The notes beneath the pieces are model-generated. The model had not been told where the DNA came from. It saw only the letters and a program-made list of their open reading frames with translations, and ran no database searches. Below, piece after piece: positions 24,994 through 34,895 of a stretch of 64,000 nucleotides of DNA. Position 1 is the stretch's first letter. Each line of letters opens with the position of its first letter. The position numbers and the translations under genes are program-made. The DNA is from Janibacter sp. Soil728 (GTDB lineage Bacteria; Actinomycetota; Actinomycetes; Actinomycetales; Dermatophilaceae). The stretch covers positions 407,399-471,398 of the forward strand of contig NZ_LMRZ01000004.1 in assembly GCF_001428305.1 (NCBI RefSeq), written 5' to 3'.

Positions 24994-26754
24994 ATGAGTC
25001 AGTCAGCTGCTTCCAACCTGTCACCCGCCTTCCCGAGGCGGGCAGCGTGGGGTACCGCCGGAGCGCTGCGCGCCTGGCAGGCCGAGGCTCTCAAGGGTTA
25101 TCTGGCGAGCGGGCGCCGGGACTACCTCGCGGTGGCGACCCCGGGAGCCGGCAAGACGACCTTCGCGCTGCGGGTGGCCGTCGAGCTGCTCTCCACGGGT
25201 GAGATCACCAGCGTCACGGTCGTCGCGCCCACCGAGCACCTCAAGACCCAGTGGGCCGATGCCGCGGCGCGGATCGGGATCCATCTGGACCCCAAGTTCT
25301 CCAACTCCACGGCCGTCACCTCGAGTGACTACGACGGTGTGGCCGTCACCTACGCGCAGGTGGCCTCCCGCCCTTCCGTCCACGAGAGCCGTACCCGGGC
25401 CGAGCGCACCCTCGTCATCCTCGACGAGATCCACCACGGTGGTGACAACAAGTCATGGGGTGACGGCATCCGCACAGCCTTCGAGCCGGCGATCCGACGG
25501 TTGTCCCTGACGGGGACCCCCTTCCGCTCCGACACGAATCCCATCCCCTTCGTCGGCTACGAGTACGGCGACGACGGCATCCTGCGCTCCAGCAGCGACT
25601 ACACGTACGGCTACGCAGAGGCACTGCGCGACGGCGTCGTCCGACCGGTGCTCTTCATGGCCTACGGCGGGGCGATGCGGTGGCGCACCCGTGCCGGCGA
25701 CGAGGTGGCCGCACGGCTCGGTGAGCCGATGACCAAGGACCTCGTCGCGCAGGCCTGGCGCACCGCGCTGGACCCCAAGGGTGAATGGATCCCGTCGGTC
25801 CTCGCTGCCGCCGACAAGCGCCTGACCGAGGTGCGCCGTGGTGTCCCCGACGCCGGTGCGATGGTCATCGCGACCAACCAGACCCAGGCTCGCGCCTACG
25901 CGCGCATCCTCACCGAGATCACGGGGGACAAGCCCACGGTCGTCCTGTCCGACGACAACGGCGCGTCGCAGAAGATCGAGGACTTCTCCGCAAGCACCTC
26001 CCGCTGGCTCGTCGCCGTGCGCATGGTGAGCGAGGGAGTCGACGTCCCTCGGCTGTGCGTCGGGGTCTACGCGACCTCGACGTCCACGCCGCTGTTCTTC
26101 GCGCAGGCCGTCGGGCGCTTCGTGCGGGCCCGTGGGCGGGGCGAGACCGCTTGCGTCTTCCTGCCGAGCGTCCCGATCATCCTCGCCCACGCCGGCACAC
26201 TCGAGGAGCAGCGTGACCACGCTCTCGACCGGCCCGAGGCCCGCGAGGACGAGGCGCCCCTCTGGTCCGAGGAGGAGGGCATGCTCGCTGCCGCCAACCG
26301 GAGCGACGGCGCCAGTGATGACCTGCTCGGCTCCTTCGAGGCGCTGGAGTCCGACGCGCACTTCGACCACGTGCTCTACGACAAGCAGCAGTTCGGGCTG
26401 CACGCCGAGGTCGGGTCCGAGGACGAGCAGGACTACCTCGGTCTGCCCGGCCTTCTCGAGCCAGACCAGGTGCACGCCCTGCTCAGCGAGCGCCAGACCA
26501 AGCAGTCCAAGCGCACCGGCCGCACGCGCAAGGACGACGACGCGCCCATCGCTGCCCACCGCGCGCTGGCCGCCCAGCGCAAGGAGCTCAACAAGCTGGT
26601 CGCGGCGTATGCGACCAAGACCGGCTCTCCGCACGCCAACATCCACATGGATCTGCGGCGAGCCTGCGGTGGGCCCGAGCTCGCCCAGGCGACGAGTGAG
26701 CAGGTCACCGAGCGGATCGAGCGGATCCGGCGTTGGTTCGTGGGCAAGCGCTGA
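24994..26754 (+). CDS. SF2 DEAD/DEAH-type helicase
   Basis: 586 residues. RecA-like domain 1 with LRAWQAEALKGYLA, Walker A TPGAGKTTFAL near 50, motif Ia VVAPTEHLKTQW and motif II DEIHHGGD; motif III LTGTPFRSD; domain 2 with VVLSDDN, MVSEGVDVPRL and QAVGRFVRARGRGE (motif VI). This resembles the UvrB/RAD3-like DEAD/DEAH helicases conserved in actinobacteria next to housekeeping genes, with a family-specific C-terminal helical tail. Probably a DNA or RNA translocase. The ATG at 24994 is preferred over upstream in-frame codons that overlap the thioesterase gene. Confidence 0.88.
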   Translation: MSQSAASNLSPAFPRRAAWGTAGALRAWQAEALKGYLASGRRDYLAVATPGAGKTTFALRVAVELLSTGEITSVTVVAPTEHLKTQWADAAARIGIHLDPKFSNSTAVTSSDYDGVAVTYAQVASRPSVHESRTRAERTLVILDEIHHGGDNKSWGDGIRTAFEPAIRRLSLTGTPFRSDTNPIPFVGYEYGDDGILRSSSDYTYGYAEALRDGVVRPVLFMAYGGAMRWRTRAGDEVAARLGEPMTKDLVAQAWRTALDPKGEWIPSVLAAADKRLTEVRRGVPDAGAMVIATNQTQARAYARILTEITGDKPTVVLSDDNGASQKIEDFSASTSRWLVAVRMVSEGVDVPRLCVGVYATSTSTPLFFAQAVGRFVRARGRGETACVFLPSVPIILAHAGTLEEQRDHALDRPEAREDEAPLWSEEEGMLAAANRSDGASDDLLGSFEALESDAHFDHVLYDKQQFGLHAEVGSEDEQDYLGLPGLLEPDQVHALLSERQTKQSKRTGRTRKDDDAPIAAHRALAAQRKELNKLVAAYATKTGSPHANIHMDLRRACGGPELAQATSEQVTERIERIRRWFVGKR

Positions 26755-26853
26755 TCGACCCGCCTGCACGGCTCGTGGTCATCGGCGTCTTCGTCTGTCT
26801 GCCGTCCTTCTGACAGCCACCGCTGTTCCCGATCCGGACCGGAGGGAGGCATC

Positions 26854-27270
26854 ATGGGGGGCATGACCGTACTCGCGTGGATCCTCGTCGCACTGGCGAT
26901 CCTGGTGCTCGTCCTGACGCCATTGCGTCTTCGGGGTGCCCGTGGGCAGGACGGCATGGTCGACTTCTCGGGGTGGGTGCTCAACCTGCATTCGATCACC
27001 CTCTTCGTCGGGCTCGCCCTGATCGTGCTGCGACTGCTCGGTGTGCACGAGTCCGGCTTCGCCACCTGGGTGGCGATCATCTCCCTTGTCATCGCCTCGC
27101 TCATCGGGCTCAGCTTCCTCGCCCGCTGGCGGCGCTCGAGGTCCCGTCACGCGGTCGACTTCGCCGGTGACAGCTGGACGCGTGGGCCGTGGCTCTCGCA
27201 GATCGCGCACATCGGGCTGATGATCGGCACGATCCTCTTCGCCTGGCTGCTGCTCGCCGACAAGATCTGA
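26854..27270 (+). CDS. Small integral membrane protein of unknown function
   Basis: 138 residues with four predicted helices: about 4-24, 43-62, 69-90 and 117-136, with a basic loop RWRRSRSRHAVD between the third and fourth. GGAGGG precedes the ATG by 7 nt, so the start is well supported; an alternative ATG is 9 nt inside. I recognise no named family. It ends just before a tandem repeat array that may terminate its transcript. Confidence 0.7.
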   Translation: MGGMTVLAWILVALAILVLVLTPLRLRGARGQDGMVDFSGWVLNLHSITLFVGLALIVLRLLGVHESGFATWVAIISLVIASLIGLSFLARWRRSRSRHAVDFAGDSWTRGPWLSQIAHIGLMIGTILFAWLLLADKI

Positions 27271-27301
27271 GGGGCCGCCCTTCGAGACGCTTGCTGCGCA
27301 A

Positions 27302-27435
27302 GCTCCTCAGGGACCGTTCAGGTCCGCTCCTCAGGGACCGTTCAGGTCCGCTCCTCAGGGACCGTTCAGGTCCGCTCCTCAGGGACCGTTCAGGTCCGCT
27401 CGTCAGGACCGTTCAGGTCCGCTCGTCAGGACCGT
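27302..27435. repeat. Array of 24-bp tandem repeats, each with a small hairpin
   Basis: Four identical 24-bp units start at 27302, 27326, 27350 and 27374, each GCTCCTCAGG followed by GACCGTTCAGGTCC. A fifth, 23-bp, unit at 27398 and a partial sixth at 27421 have GCTCGTCAGG instead. Every full unit contains GGACC-GTTCA-GGTCC, a 5-bp stem with a 5-nt loop. A separate stem GCTTG-CTGCG-CAAGC ends at 27305. The array fills the gap between two convergent genes (ending at 27270 and 27443). Confidence 0.95.
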
Positions 27436-27442
27436 CGGCTAG

Positions 27443-27961
27443 TCAGACGCGGTGCGCCGCTGCCTCGACGAGCGCCCCGGTGCGCATCTCCAGGTGTGTC
27501 ACCAGTGCGATCGAGGTGCTCGCCCGCACGACGTGGGTGTCGTCGATGATCGCGTCGATGACCCGGCCCAGGTCTGCGTTGTCGGTCGCGACGATCCTGA
27601 TGATCAGGTCGCCCATCCCCGTCGTCGAGTGGATCTCCAGCACCTCGGGGATGGCGAGCAGGTGGTCGACGACGGCCTGATGGCCCAGTCGCTGCCGGAT
27701 CTCCAAGGTGCACAGCGCCGTCACCGGGTACCCCAGCGCCGCTGGGTCCACCGTCGGCGCGAAGGAGCGGATCACTCCCTTCGTCTGCAGTCGATCGAGC
27801 CGAGCCTGCACGGTGCCGCGGGCCACGCCGAGCGCGCGGGACGCACCGAGGACACCGATCGACGGGCGATCGGAGAAGAGCGCGATGAGGCGAGCATCGA
27901 GCTCGTCGATGACCGATGGTCGCGGTTCCCTGGCATCCATAGTCATATTGTCGTTGGTCAT
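27443..27961 (-). CDS. Lrp/AsnC family transcriptional regulator
   Basis: 172 residues from the ATG at 27961 (an ATG at 27940 and a longer start at 28018 are possible). Winged HTH at about 15-75 (DELDARLIALFSDRPSIGVLGASRALGVARGTVQARLDRLQTKGVIR) and a RAM ligand-binding domain at 85-165 (GDLIIRIVATDNADLGRVIDAII). It is divergent from hpd, with under 90 nt between the starts. It most likely controls 4-hydroxyphenylpyruvate dioxygenase in response to an aromatic amino acid or a related compound; that is inferred from the arrangement. Confidence 0.88.
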   Translation of the reverse strand: MTNDNMTMDAREPRPSVIDELDARLIALFSDRPSIGVLGASRALGVARGTVQARLDRLQTKGVIRSFAPTVDPAALGYPVTALCTLEIRQRLGHQAVVDHLLAIPEVLEIHSTTGMGDLIIRIVATDNADLGRVIDAIIDDTHVVRASTSIALVTHLEMRTGALVEAAAHRV

Positions 27962-28029
27962 GGCCTCTCGAAGCAACAGATTGCGCACCGTGTGCATCCC
28001 TGTCATGCGCTGTTGCACAGGCCCGCTGA

Positions 28030-29268
<1,239 letters not shown>

Positions 29269-29286
29269 GCAGGTCCTGCGCAGCAT

Positions 29287-29332
29287 GACGAAGGGGAGCG
29301 GCCCACCACGTGGTGGGCCGTTCCCCGTCGTC
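29287..29332. terminator. Hairpin terminator after hpd
   Basis: Two 23-nt arms meeting at CCACCACGTGGTGG, with two non-Watson-Crick positions near the base. The left arm begins GACGAAGGGG and the right arm ends CCCCGTCGTC, so the window-wide word forms the stem base, here with one arm mutated. It lies 18 nt after the hpd stop. Confidence 0.85.
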
Positions 29333-29375
29333 ATGGAGCCCGGATAGGCTGAGGTGACCCTCACCAAGGAGCCGC

Positions 29376-29840
29376 GTGACCTGGTCCCACTTCACCTCGA
29401 CCTTTGCGGGGCTCTTCGTGATCGTCATGCTCCGGGCCAATGCCACGTACTGGATCGGTCGCGGGGCGGCTGCCGGCACGCGCCGCTGGCGCCGGCTCGA
29501 GGGGGAGCCCTCGCCGGCTTGGCGACGGGCTCAGGCGCTGGTCCATCGCTGGGGGCCGCTGGCGGTCGTCGTCTGCTTCCTCACCGTGGGCATCCAGACC
29601 GCCGTCAACGCCACGGCCGGTGCCACCCGCATGCCGCTGCTCCGGTACCTCCCGGCGGTGACGCTCGGCTCGTTGCTGTGGGCGGCGCTCTACGCAAGTG
29701 TCGGTCTGGCCGCAGCGCAGGCGTGGCTCGCGGCGGCTGCGCGCTCGCCGGTGGTCGCGACGATCGTCGCCGCGCTGCTCGTCGTCGGCGTGGTCGTGCT
29801 GGTCATGCGTCGGCGTGCTCAGCGGGACGTGAGATCGTGA
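29376..29840 (+). CDS. VTT (DedA-like) domain membrane protein
   Basis: 154 residues. Helices near 8-25, 57-77, 93-112 and 124-145. The central part (RWGPLAVVVCFLTVGIQTAVNATAGATRMPLLRYLPAVTLGSLLWAALYASVG) matches the conserved core of DedA/VTT proteins: a re-entrant loop with Gly/Arg followed by G-x-x-x-W-x-x-x-Y. DedA proteins act in lipid flipping and membrane homeostasis. It is shorter than a full DedA of about 200 residues. AAGGAGC precedes the GTG start. Confidence 0.75.
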   Translation: MTWSHFTSTFAGLFVIVMLRANATYWIGRGAAAGTRRWRRLEGEPSPAWRRAQALVHRWGPLAVVVCFLTVGIQTAVNATAGATRMPLLRYLPAVTLGSLLWAALYASVGLAAAQAWLAAAARSPVVATIVAALLVVGVVVLVMRRRAQRDVRS

Positions 29841-29844
29841 GCGC

Positions 29845-30714
29845 ATGAGCACCCCCGAGCGCGCCGGTTGGTACGACGACCCGGAGGACGAGTCACTGCT
29901 GCGGTACTTCGACGGGATCATCTGGAGCGACCGCACCGTGCCGCGCCGAGCCCCCTCGGCCACGCCCTCCCTGACGCCGGACCCCACCGGTGGACCCGCC
30001 GCAGGTGTCGCGCCGCAGACGCCGACAGGAGTCGGCACCGATGTCTTCGGTCGACCGACGGGCCACAGAGCCGGGCCGGCTGCGCCGAGTCCGTACGGTG
30101 CGCCGTACGGCACTTCGCACGCCCAGGCGTCCGAGCCGACGACGACCGACGGGCAGGTCCTCGCCTCGTACGGCGCACGCGTCGGTGCGTACCTCCTCGA
30201 CTCCGTCATCCTGTGGGTGCTCTACGCGCTCTTCGCCGGGTGGGCCTGGTGGCTGTGGATGAAGGACTACATGTCTTTGGCCTGGGATGCCGCGCTGACC
30301 AATCAGCCAGAGCGCGTCGAGCAGCTCACGCCGGAGCAGCTGCTCGGCATGCTGGACTGGAAGTTCTTCTTCATCGCACTGGGCATCACCCTGCTCGTGC
30401 AGGCGATCTACCAGGTCGGCTTCCTCAGCACGCGCAGCGCGACGCCGGGCAAGATGGCACTCGGGCTGTCGGTGAGGTCGGTGGACCGACCGGGCCGGCT
30501 CGGTGTGGGCACGGCCTTCATGCGCATCCTGCTGCCCTTGGCGATCGGTGTCTTCTCGGTCATCCCGCTCGTGAGCTACCTGACGTCCTTCGTCGCGATC
30601 GCCGACCTCGTGTGGCCGATCAAGGACCAGAAGCGTCAGGCACTGCACGACAAGATCGCCGGCACGCAGGTGGTCAAGGGCAAGCAGCCCCGCGCGACCC
30701 CGACAGAGAGCTGA
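29845..30714 (+). CDS. DUF2510 plus RDD domain membrane protein
   Basis: 289 residues. An N-terminal DUF2510 motif (AGWYDDPEDESLLRYFDGIIWSDRTVPR) is followed by a Pro-rich linker and an RDD domain from about 115: YGARVGAYLLDSVILW (first helix with the Arg and Asp of RDD), two more helices and the late conserved DLVWPIKDQKRQALHDKIAGTQVV. RDD proteins are small membrane proteins, some with sodium/proton antiport activity. It overlaps nothing and starts 4 nt after the VTT gene. Confidence 0.88.
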   Translation: MSTPERAGWYDDPEDESLLRYFDGIIWSDRTVPRRAPSATPSLTPDPTGGPAAGVAPQTPTGVGTDVFGRPTGHRAGPAAPSPYGAPYGTSHAQASEPTTTDGQVLASYGARVGAYLLDSVILWVLYALFAGWAWWLWMKDYMSLAWDAALTNQPERVEQLTPEQLLGMLDWKFFFIALGITLLVQAIYQVGFLSTRSATPGKMALGLSVRSVDRPGRLGVGTAFMRILLPLAIGVFSVIPLVSYLTSFVAIADLVWPIKDQKRQALHDKIAGTQVVKGKQPRATPTES

Positions 30715-30736
30715 TGCGTCCGGGGGGCGCTCGACC

Positions 30737-31609
30737 TCAGGCCTCGGGCGCGGACAGCACCCCCAGAGCCGTCAGCTCGCCGATCGGGTCGGTGACATCG
30801 CAGCAGCCGTAGCCGGCGAACGATGCCCGCACCGCGGCGACGTCGGAGGCGGACCAGCCCCGGACGATCTGGGCGAGTGGTTCTGCCTCCCGCACCTCGA
30901 GCAGGTCCGAAACGGTGCGTTCATCGGCTCCGCCGGCACTGGCATGCACCGCGACGAGCACGTTGAGCAGGCCGTGCTGCGGCTCCCAGCCGGTGTCGAC
31001 CCCGTGGTCGCCTCGCACCGCGTGGTGCAGACCTCCCGTCAGGACGAAGGGGACGTAGTGCCGCCCCGCAGCGAGGACGAAGGCCGCCAGCTCCGCGGCG
31101 TCCGGCCAGGCCCACTCGGCCGTGGCGCCGGTGCGGAACTTCGCCCGGACATCGGCGAAATCGCTCGCTGACGCGATGTCGGACAGAGCAGCGTCAGGAT
31201 CGGTGCGGTCCACCTCGAGGTGGATGGGTAGGTCGCCCGGGTCGATGCTGCGCCAGCCGGTCTGCCACGCCATGTCGATCGACGTCAGGCGGGTGCGTGG
31301 CTCCTCGCGCAGGGACGCGAAGGCGGCGACGATGTCCTCGATCGCGGTCCCCGGGCGGGCGACCAGGCCGATCGCAGGGGGAGCCGGGGAGCCGGCATCG
31401 AGCGCGGCGGCGAGATCGGTGACCGCGGGCACCCCCACGAGGAAGGGCCCGACGACGTCAGCGTGGGGTCCGGACCGGTGCCGGGCGTGGGCGGACAACG
31501 CGTCGGCCATCGTCAGGGCGGCGGGCGGAAAGAGCGCCGCGTCGCCCACGAGGGAGATGAACAAGGCCGGGTGCGCGGGCCGGGGAGCGGGGTTGGGGCT
31601 GCTCGACAT
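30737..31609 (-). CDS. Conserved-looking protein of unknown function
   Basis: 290 residues with no signal peptide or membrane helix. The start at 31609 is chosen because upstream codons lie inside the HemD-like gene in another frame. The sequence looks like a globular alpha/beta enzyme or binding protein: LFISLVGDAALFPPAALTMADAL near the start, DVVGPFLVGVPAVTDLAAAL, and a histidine/tryptophan-rich part (YVPFVLTGGLHHAVRGD ... GWEPQHGLLNVLVAVHASAGG). I cannot assign a family. It lies 10 nt downstream of the HemD-like gene and is probably in its operon. Confidence 0.7.
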   Translation of the reverse strand: MSSSPNPAPRPAHPALFISLVGDAALFPPAALTMADALSAHARHRSGPHADVVGPFLVGVPAVTDLAAALDAGSPAPPAIGLVARPGTAIEDIVAAFASLREEPRTRLTSIDMAWQTGWRSIDPGDLPIHLEVDRTDPDAALSDIASASDFADVRAKFRTGATAEWAWPDAAELAAFVLAAGRHYVPFVLTGGLHHAVRGDHGVDTGWEPQHGLLNVLVAVHASAGGADERTVSDLLEVREAEPLAQIVRGWSASDVAAVRASFAGYGCCDVTDPIGELTALGVLSAPEA

Positions 31610-31619
31610 GGCAGGAAGG

Positions 31620-32462
31620 CTACCCGTCGGAGTCGGGTCCGTGGTCGCCGTGGTGGACGAGCACGGCGCGCACCAGCGCGCCCATCCGGCTGCGCTCGGG
31701 GACGAGGGGGGTGACCCCCTTCGCCAGGAGTGGTGCGGCGGTGACCGGCCCGACGGCCGCGAAGAGGACGTCCTCGTGGGACCGGCGGACGATCGCGTCC
31801 GCGACACCCACCGCTTCCGCCACGGCCCACCACGCCTCGACTGCCGGTGCTGAGGTGAAGACGACGTCGTCGATCTCACCCGCGGCCACGGCGCGGACGG
31901 AGGCGGTGACCGCGGCGGGGTCCGGTGCGGGGCCCCAGCGGTAGACGACGAAGGGAGCGACCCTCGCCCCTGCTGCGGTGAGGGCCTCGTCCAGCCCGTC
32001 GGAACCGTTGCCGTGGTGCTGGACCGCGACCACGGTGCCGGCGACACCCTCGGCGAGCAGGTGGTCGGTGATCTCGGCGGTCGTCTCCGAGGTCGCGACC
32101 CACTCCACCGCGAGCCCGGCAGCGATGAGCGCACCCTTGGCCTTGGGGCCGCGCGCGAGGATGCGGGCCGCGCCCAGCACACGACGCAGCTCCTCGCCGA
32201 CCCCGGCGACGTCGGCCGCCTCGAGCCAGCCCTTCAGCCCCGTCCCCGTGGTCACCACGAGCAGGTCCGGCGGGTCGGCGAGCAGGGCGCGGGTGTCCTC
32301 GACGAGGCGCTCGTCGTCGCTGTGGTGGACGATCGACATCGCCGCCGCGTGACGGATCATGGCGCCCCGACGGGCGAAGGCCTCGGCCAGGTCGTCGCTG
32401 CGGCGATCGGCCGTGATGAGCACGGTGCGCCCGGCCATCACCGCGGGCAGCGGGGTGCTCAT
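31620..32462 (-). CDS. Uroporphyrinogen-III synthase (HemD)-like protein, paralogue of NnaR without DNA-binding domain
   Basis: 280 residues covering the two HemD lobes: VLITADRRSDDLAEAFARRGA, VVTTGTGLKGWLEAADVAGVG, ILARGPKAKGALIAAGL, APFVVYRWGPAPDP and DDVVFTSAPAVEAWW. It matches the HemD part of the NnaR-type protein at 35333-36442 segment by segment (both have RAxVHHxG/RAVVGHYEG-like ends, GLKGWLEAAD/GFRGWVEAAD, VYRWGP), then stops where NnaR continues into its winged helix. It may make uroporphyrinogen III, or bind a tetrapyrrole or act with NnaR. Gene overlaps the nicotinamidase gene by 4 nt. Confidence 0.8.
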   Translation of the reverse strand: MSTPLPAVMAGRTVLITADRRSDDLAEAFARRGAMIRHAAAMSIVHHSDDERLVEDTRALLADPPDLLVVTTGTGLKGWLEAADVAGVGEELRRVLGAARILARGPKAKGALIAAGLAVEWVATSETTAEITDHLLAEGVAGTVVAVQHHGNGSDGLDEALTAAGARVAPFVVYRWGPAPDPAAVTASVRAVAAGEIDDVVFTSAPAVEAWWAVAEAVGVADAIVRRSHEDVLFAAVGPVTAAPLLAKGVTPLVPERSRMGALVRAVLVHHGDHGPDSDG

Positions 32463-33055
32463 GCGCCGGAGCTCGCCGTGGTGGCGCCCGCGTCGAGCAT
32501 CTCGGCCAGGGCGGCCTCGGTGGTCGCCGGGGCGACGCCCGCGATCGTGTCAGGGAGCAGTCGCACGGCAAAGCCCTCACGCAGGGCGTCGAGCACGGTC
32601 GCGCGCACGCAGTGGTCGGTGGCGATGCCGCCCACGTCGAGGTCGGTGATCCCACGGCCGCGTAGCCAGTCCGCGAGGCCCGTGGCGGCGTCGGAGGCCG
32701 TGCCCTCGAAGCCGCTGTACGCGGCCTCGTGCGCCCCCTTGCGGAAGACCTCGTCGACGTGGGGGAGCGCTGGTGCGAGCGAAGGGTGGAAGTCGGCTCC
32801 CGCGGTCCCGGCGGCGCAGTGCACGGGCCAGGTCGTCGTGAAGTCGGGCTCGCCGTCGCGAGCCCAGTGATCGCCCGGGTCGTGGTGCCAGTCGGCCGTC
32901 GCGACGATGGCTGCGTACTCGGCTGGCGCCCCGTCGCGGTCGGCGACGACCCGCTCGGCGGCCCGGGCGGCCACGGCAGCGCCGCCCTCGACCGCGAGGG
33001 AGCCCCCTTCGCAAAAATCGTTCTGGACGTCGACCAGGACCAGTGCGCGGCTCAT
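32459..33055 (-). CDS. pncA: Nicotinamidase/isochorismatase family hydrolase
   Basis: 198 residues from the ATG at 33055. The nicotinamidase triad is visible: Asp in LVLVDVQNDFCEGG, Lys in VFRKGAHEAAYSGFEG and Cys in TDHCVRATVLDAL; the metal-site pattern ATADWHHDPGDHW is also present. It should hydrolyse nicotinamide to nicotinate for NAD salvage, and the next enzyme of that route, PncB, is encoded at 44573-45886. It is in a minus-strand group with the HemD-like gene. Confidence 0.88.
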   Translation of the reverse strand: MSRALVLVDVQNDFCEGGSLAVEGGAAVAARAAERVVADRDGAPAEYAAIVATADWHHDPGDHWARDGEPDFTTTWPVHCAAGTAGADFHPSLAPALPHVDEVFRKGAHEAAYSGFEGTASDAATGLADWLRGRGITDLDVGGIATDHCVRATVLDALREGFAVRLLPDTIAGVAPATTEAALAEMLDAGATTASSGA

Positions 33056-33098
33056 GCCCTCGAGCATGGCACGACAGGCGCGGGGCAGGTCGTGGCCG

Positions 33099-34196
33099 TC
33101 AGTCGAAGAGGGACCAGAAGTGGTCGAAGGCGGTCGTCGTGCCCGGTGCGCCCACGGTCACCTGGGTGGCGAGGAAGGCGGCTCGTCCGGTCTGCGGATC
33201 GGCGTACCCGATGGTGCCCATGCCCCCCGCCCAGCCGACCAGGCCGCCGGGGCGGACCTCGACGTGGAGGCCCCAACCGCAGCCGGTGCCGATGAACCCC
33301 GTTGCGGTGGAGCGCTGCTCGTCGGTGAGAGCGTCGGTGCGCATCGCGGTGAGCGACTCCTGCGTGAGGACCCCGGGTCCGCCGACCAGGGACCGGAGGA
33401 AGGTCAGCTGGTCGTCCACGGTCGAGACGAGCCCGGTGGCGAGGGAGGGGAAGTCGGGCTCGGCGACGTAGGTGCCCAGCGGGAGCTCGAAGGGGGCGAG
33501 CCCTCCGGTCGACGAGGGTGCGAGCGGGGTCATCATGCGGTCCGGGTCGCCGGTGAAGGTCGTGCCCGTCAGGCCGAGCGGTCGCAGCAGGTGCTCCTCG
33601 AGCAGCTCCGGCATGGTGCGCCCGCTCGCCCTGGCGAGCAGGACGGCGAGGGCCTCGCTGCTCGTGTGGTAGCGCCAGGCCGTGCCCGGGTGGTTGGCCA
33701 GCGGGAGCCCGCCGAGCCGCGACATGAACTCGTCGGGTGACATCTGCGGCCCCCACGGACCGGGCTGCAGGCCGCGCTCGCCCATCGCCTCGGCGAGCGG
33801 ACCGGGCTCGCTGACCCAGCCGAACCCGGGTGTCATCGTCAGCAGGTGGCGCAGGGTGATCGCGCGCTCCGCAGGGACGGTCGCGGTGAGGTCGGCCTCG
33901 GGGGAGACGAGCACGCGGGGCTCCGCGAGCTCGGGCAGCCACGGGTCGACGGGTTCGTCGAGGTCGATGACGCCCAGCTCGACCAGACGGAGCGCGAGGG
34001 CGCCGGCGATGGGCTTGCTGTTGGATGACAGCACGAGCTGGGTCGCGCGGGTCATCGGCGGACCGCCGACCGAGCGCGCACCGCCCACGCGGACGTCTCG
34101 GTCGGCAGCGTCGGCGAGCCCGGCGACCCACCCGGCGACCTTCCCTTCCTCGACGAGACGGTCGAGTACCGGTGCGAGGTCATCCAGCGGAGTCAT
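33099..34196 (-). CDS. Serine hydrolase of the beta-lactamase (S12) family
   Basis: 365 residues, no signal peptide, so cytoplasmic. The catalytic SxxK motif is SNSK in LVLSSNSKPIAGALAL, with the following TLRHLLTMTPGFG conserved as in S12 esterases and peptidases. The second motif is Y-H-T in AWRYHTSSEALAVLLARASG, where true class C enzymes have Y-x-N. So esterase-type activity is more likely than beta-lactam hydrolysis. The start at 34196 gives the normal N-terminus; GGGGAG precedes it. It is divergent from the nitroreductase gene (103 nt between). Confidence 0.83.
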   Translation of the reverse strand: MTPLDDLAPVLDRLVEEGKVAGWVAGLADAADRDVRVGGARSVGGPPMTRATQLVLSSNSKPIAGALALRLVELGVIDLDEPVDPWLPELAEPRVLVSPEADLTATVPAERAITLRHLLTMTPGFGWVSEPGPLAEAMGERGLQPGPWGPQMSPDEFMSRLGGLPLANHPGTAWRYHTSSEALAVLLARASGRTMPELLEEHLLRPLGLTGTTFTGDPDRMMTPLAPSSTGGLAPFELPLGTYVAEPDFPSLATGLVSTVDDQLTFLRSLVGGPGVLTQESLTAMRTDALTDEQRSTATGFIGTGCGWGLHVEVRPGGLVGWAGGMGTIGYADPQTGRAAFLATQVTVGAPGTTTAFDHFWSLFD

Positions 34197-34298
34197 CTCC
34201 CCACCGTGGCAGAGATGCCGGCTGGGGCACAGGCCTGAAGGGCAGGACGCGACCGGCCCGGGTGGGTCCGGACCCCCCTTCGGCGTGAGACTGGGGCC

Positions 34299-34895
34299 AT
34301 GACCTCCTGCCCGATGCCCGGAGTCCCGCAACTCCACCCGACGTTGGCCCATCGCTTCAGCCCGGTCCGCTTCCGCGAGGACACGACGGTGTCGCGTGCC
34401 CAGGTCGACACGCTGCTCGACGCCGCCCGTCGTGCGCCGTCGGCAGGCAACTCCCAACCCTGGCACTTCGTCGTCGGCACGCGCGGTGACTCGGTACACC
34501 GCCGCATCGTCCCCCTTCTGGCACGCAGCTCCGCGGCCTGGGCGCCCACCGCGTCCCTGATCATGGTCAACCTCGCGGTGGTGGGCATCGAGGACGCACC
34601 GGAGTGGGAGTACTCGGAGTTCGCGCGGTACGACCTCGGCCAGGCGGTGGCGCACATGAGCATCCAGGCACTGACGATCGGGCTCGACGCGCACCAGTTC
34701 AGGGCCTTCGACCGGGAGGCCGTGGCGGTTGAGTTCAGCATCCCGGCCCATGTCGAGGTCACCTCGATGACCGCCTTCGGCGTGGCTGACCACGCGCCGG
34801 ACGAGGTCCCCTCTCCGGGTACGAGCCGCGAGCGTCGCACGGTCGCCCAGGTCATCTGGGAGGAGCCGCAGGACGGTGTCCTCAGCCGGCGGTGA
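34299..34895 (+). CDS. Nitroreductase family protein
   Basis: 198 residues. FMN-binding features: RFSPVRFREDTTVSR at the start, DAARRAPSAGNSQPWHFVV (the conserved S-x-x-N-x-Q-P-W) and a late DLGQAVAHMSIQALTIGLDAHQ. It is of the short nitroreductase/SagB type and reduces nitroaromatics or quinones with NAD(P)H in the cytoplasm; the natural substrate is unknown. Its last 14 nt overlap the end of the convergent VOC gene. Confidence 0.88.
   Translation: MTSCPMPGVPQLHPTLAHRFSPVRFREDTTVSRAQVDTLLDAARRAPSAGNSQPWHFVVGTRGDSVHRRIVPLLARSSAAWAPTASLIMVNLAVVGIEDAPEWEYSEFARYDLGQAVAHMSIQALTIGLDAHQFRAFDREAVAVEFSIPAHVEVTSMTAFGVADHAPDEVPSPGTSRERRTVAQVIWEEPQDGVLSRR

Noticed and set aside
27302-27435. Possible CRISPR array
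   Set aside because: The 24-bp units are directly adjacent with no unique spacers, and no cas genes are near.
33099-34196. Antibiotic-resistance beta-lactamase
   Set aside because: No signal peptide and Y-H-T instead of Y-x-N; the S12 esterase-like reading is better supported.
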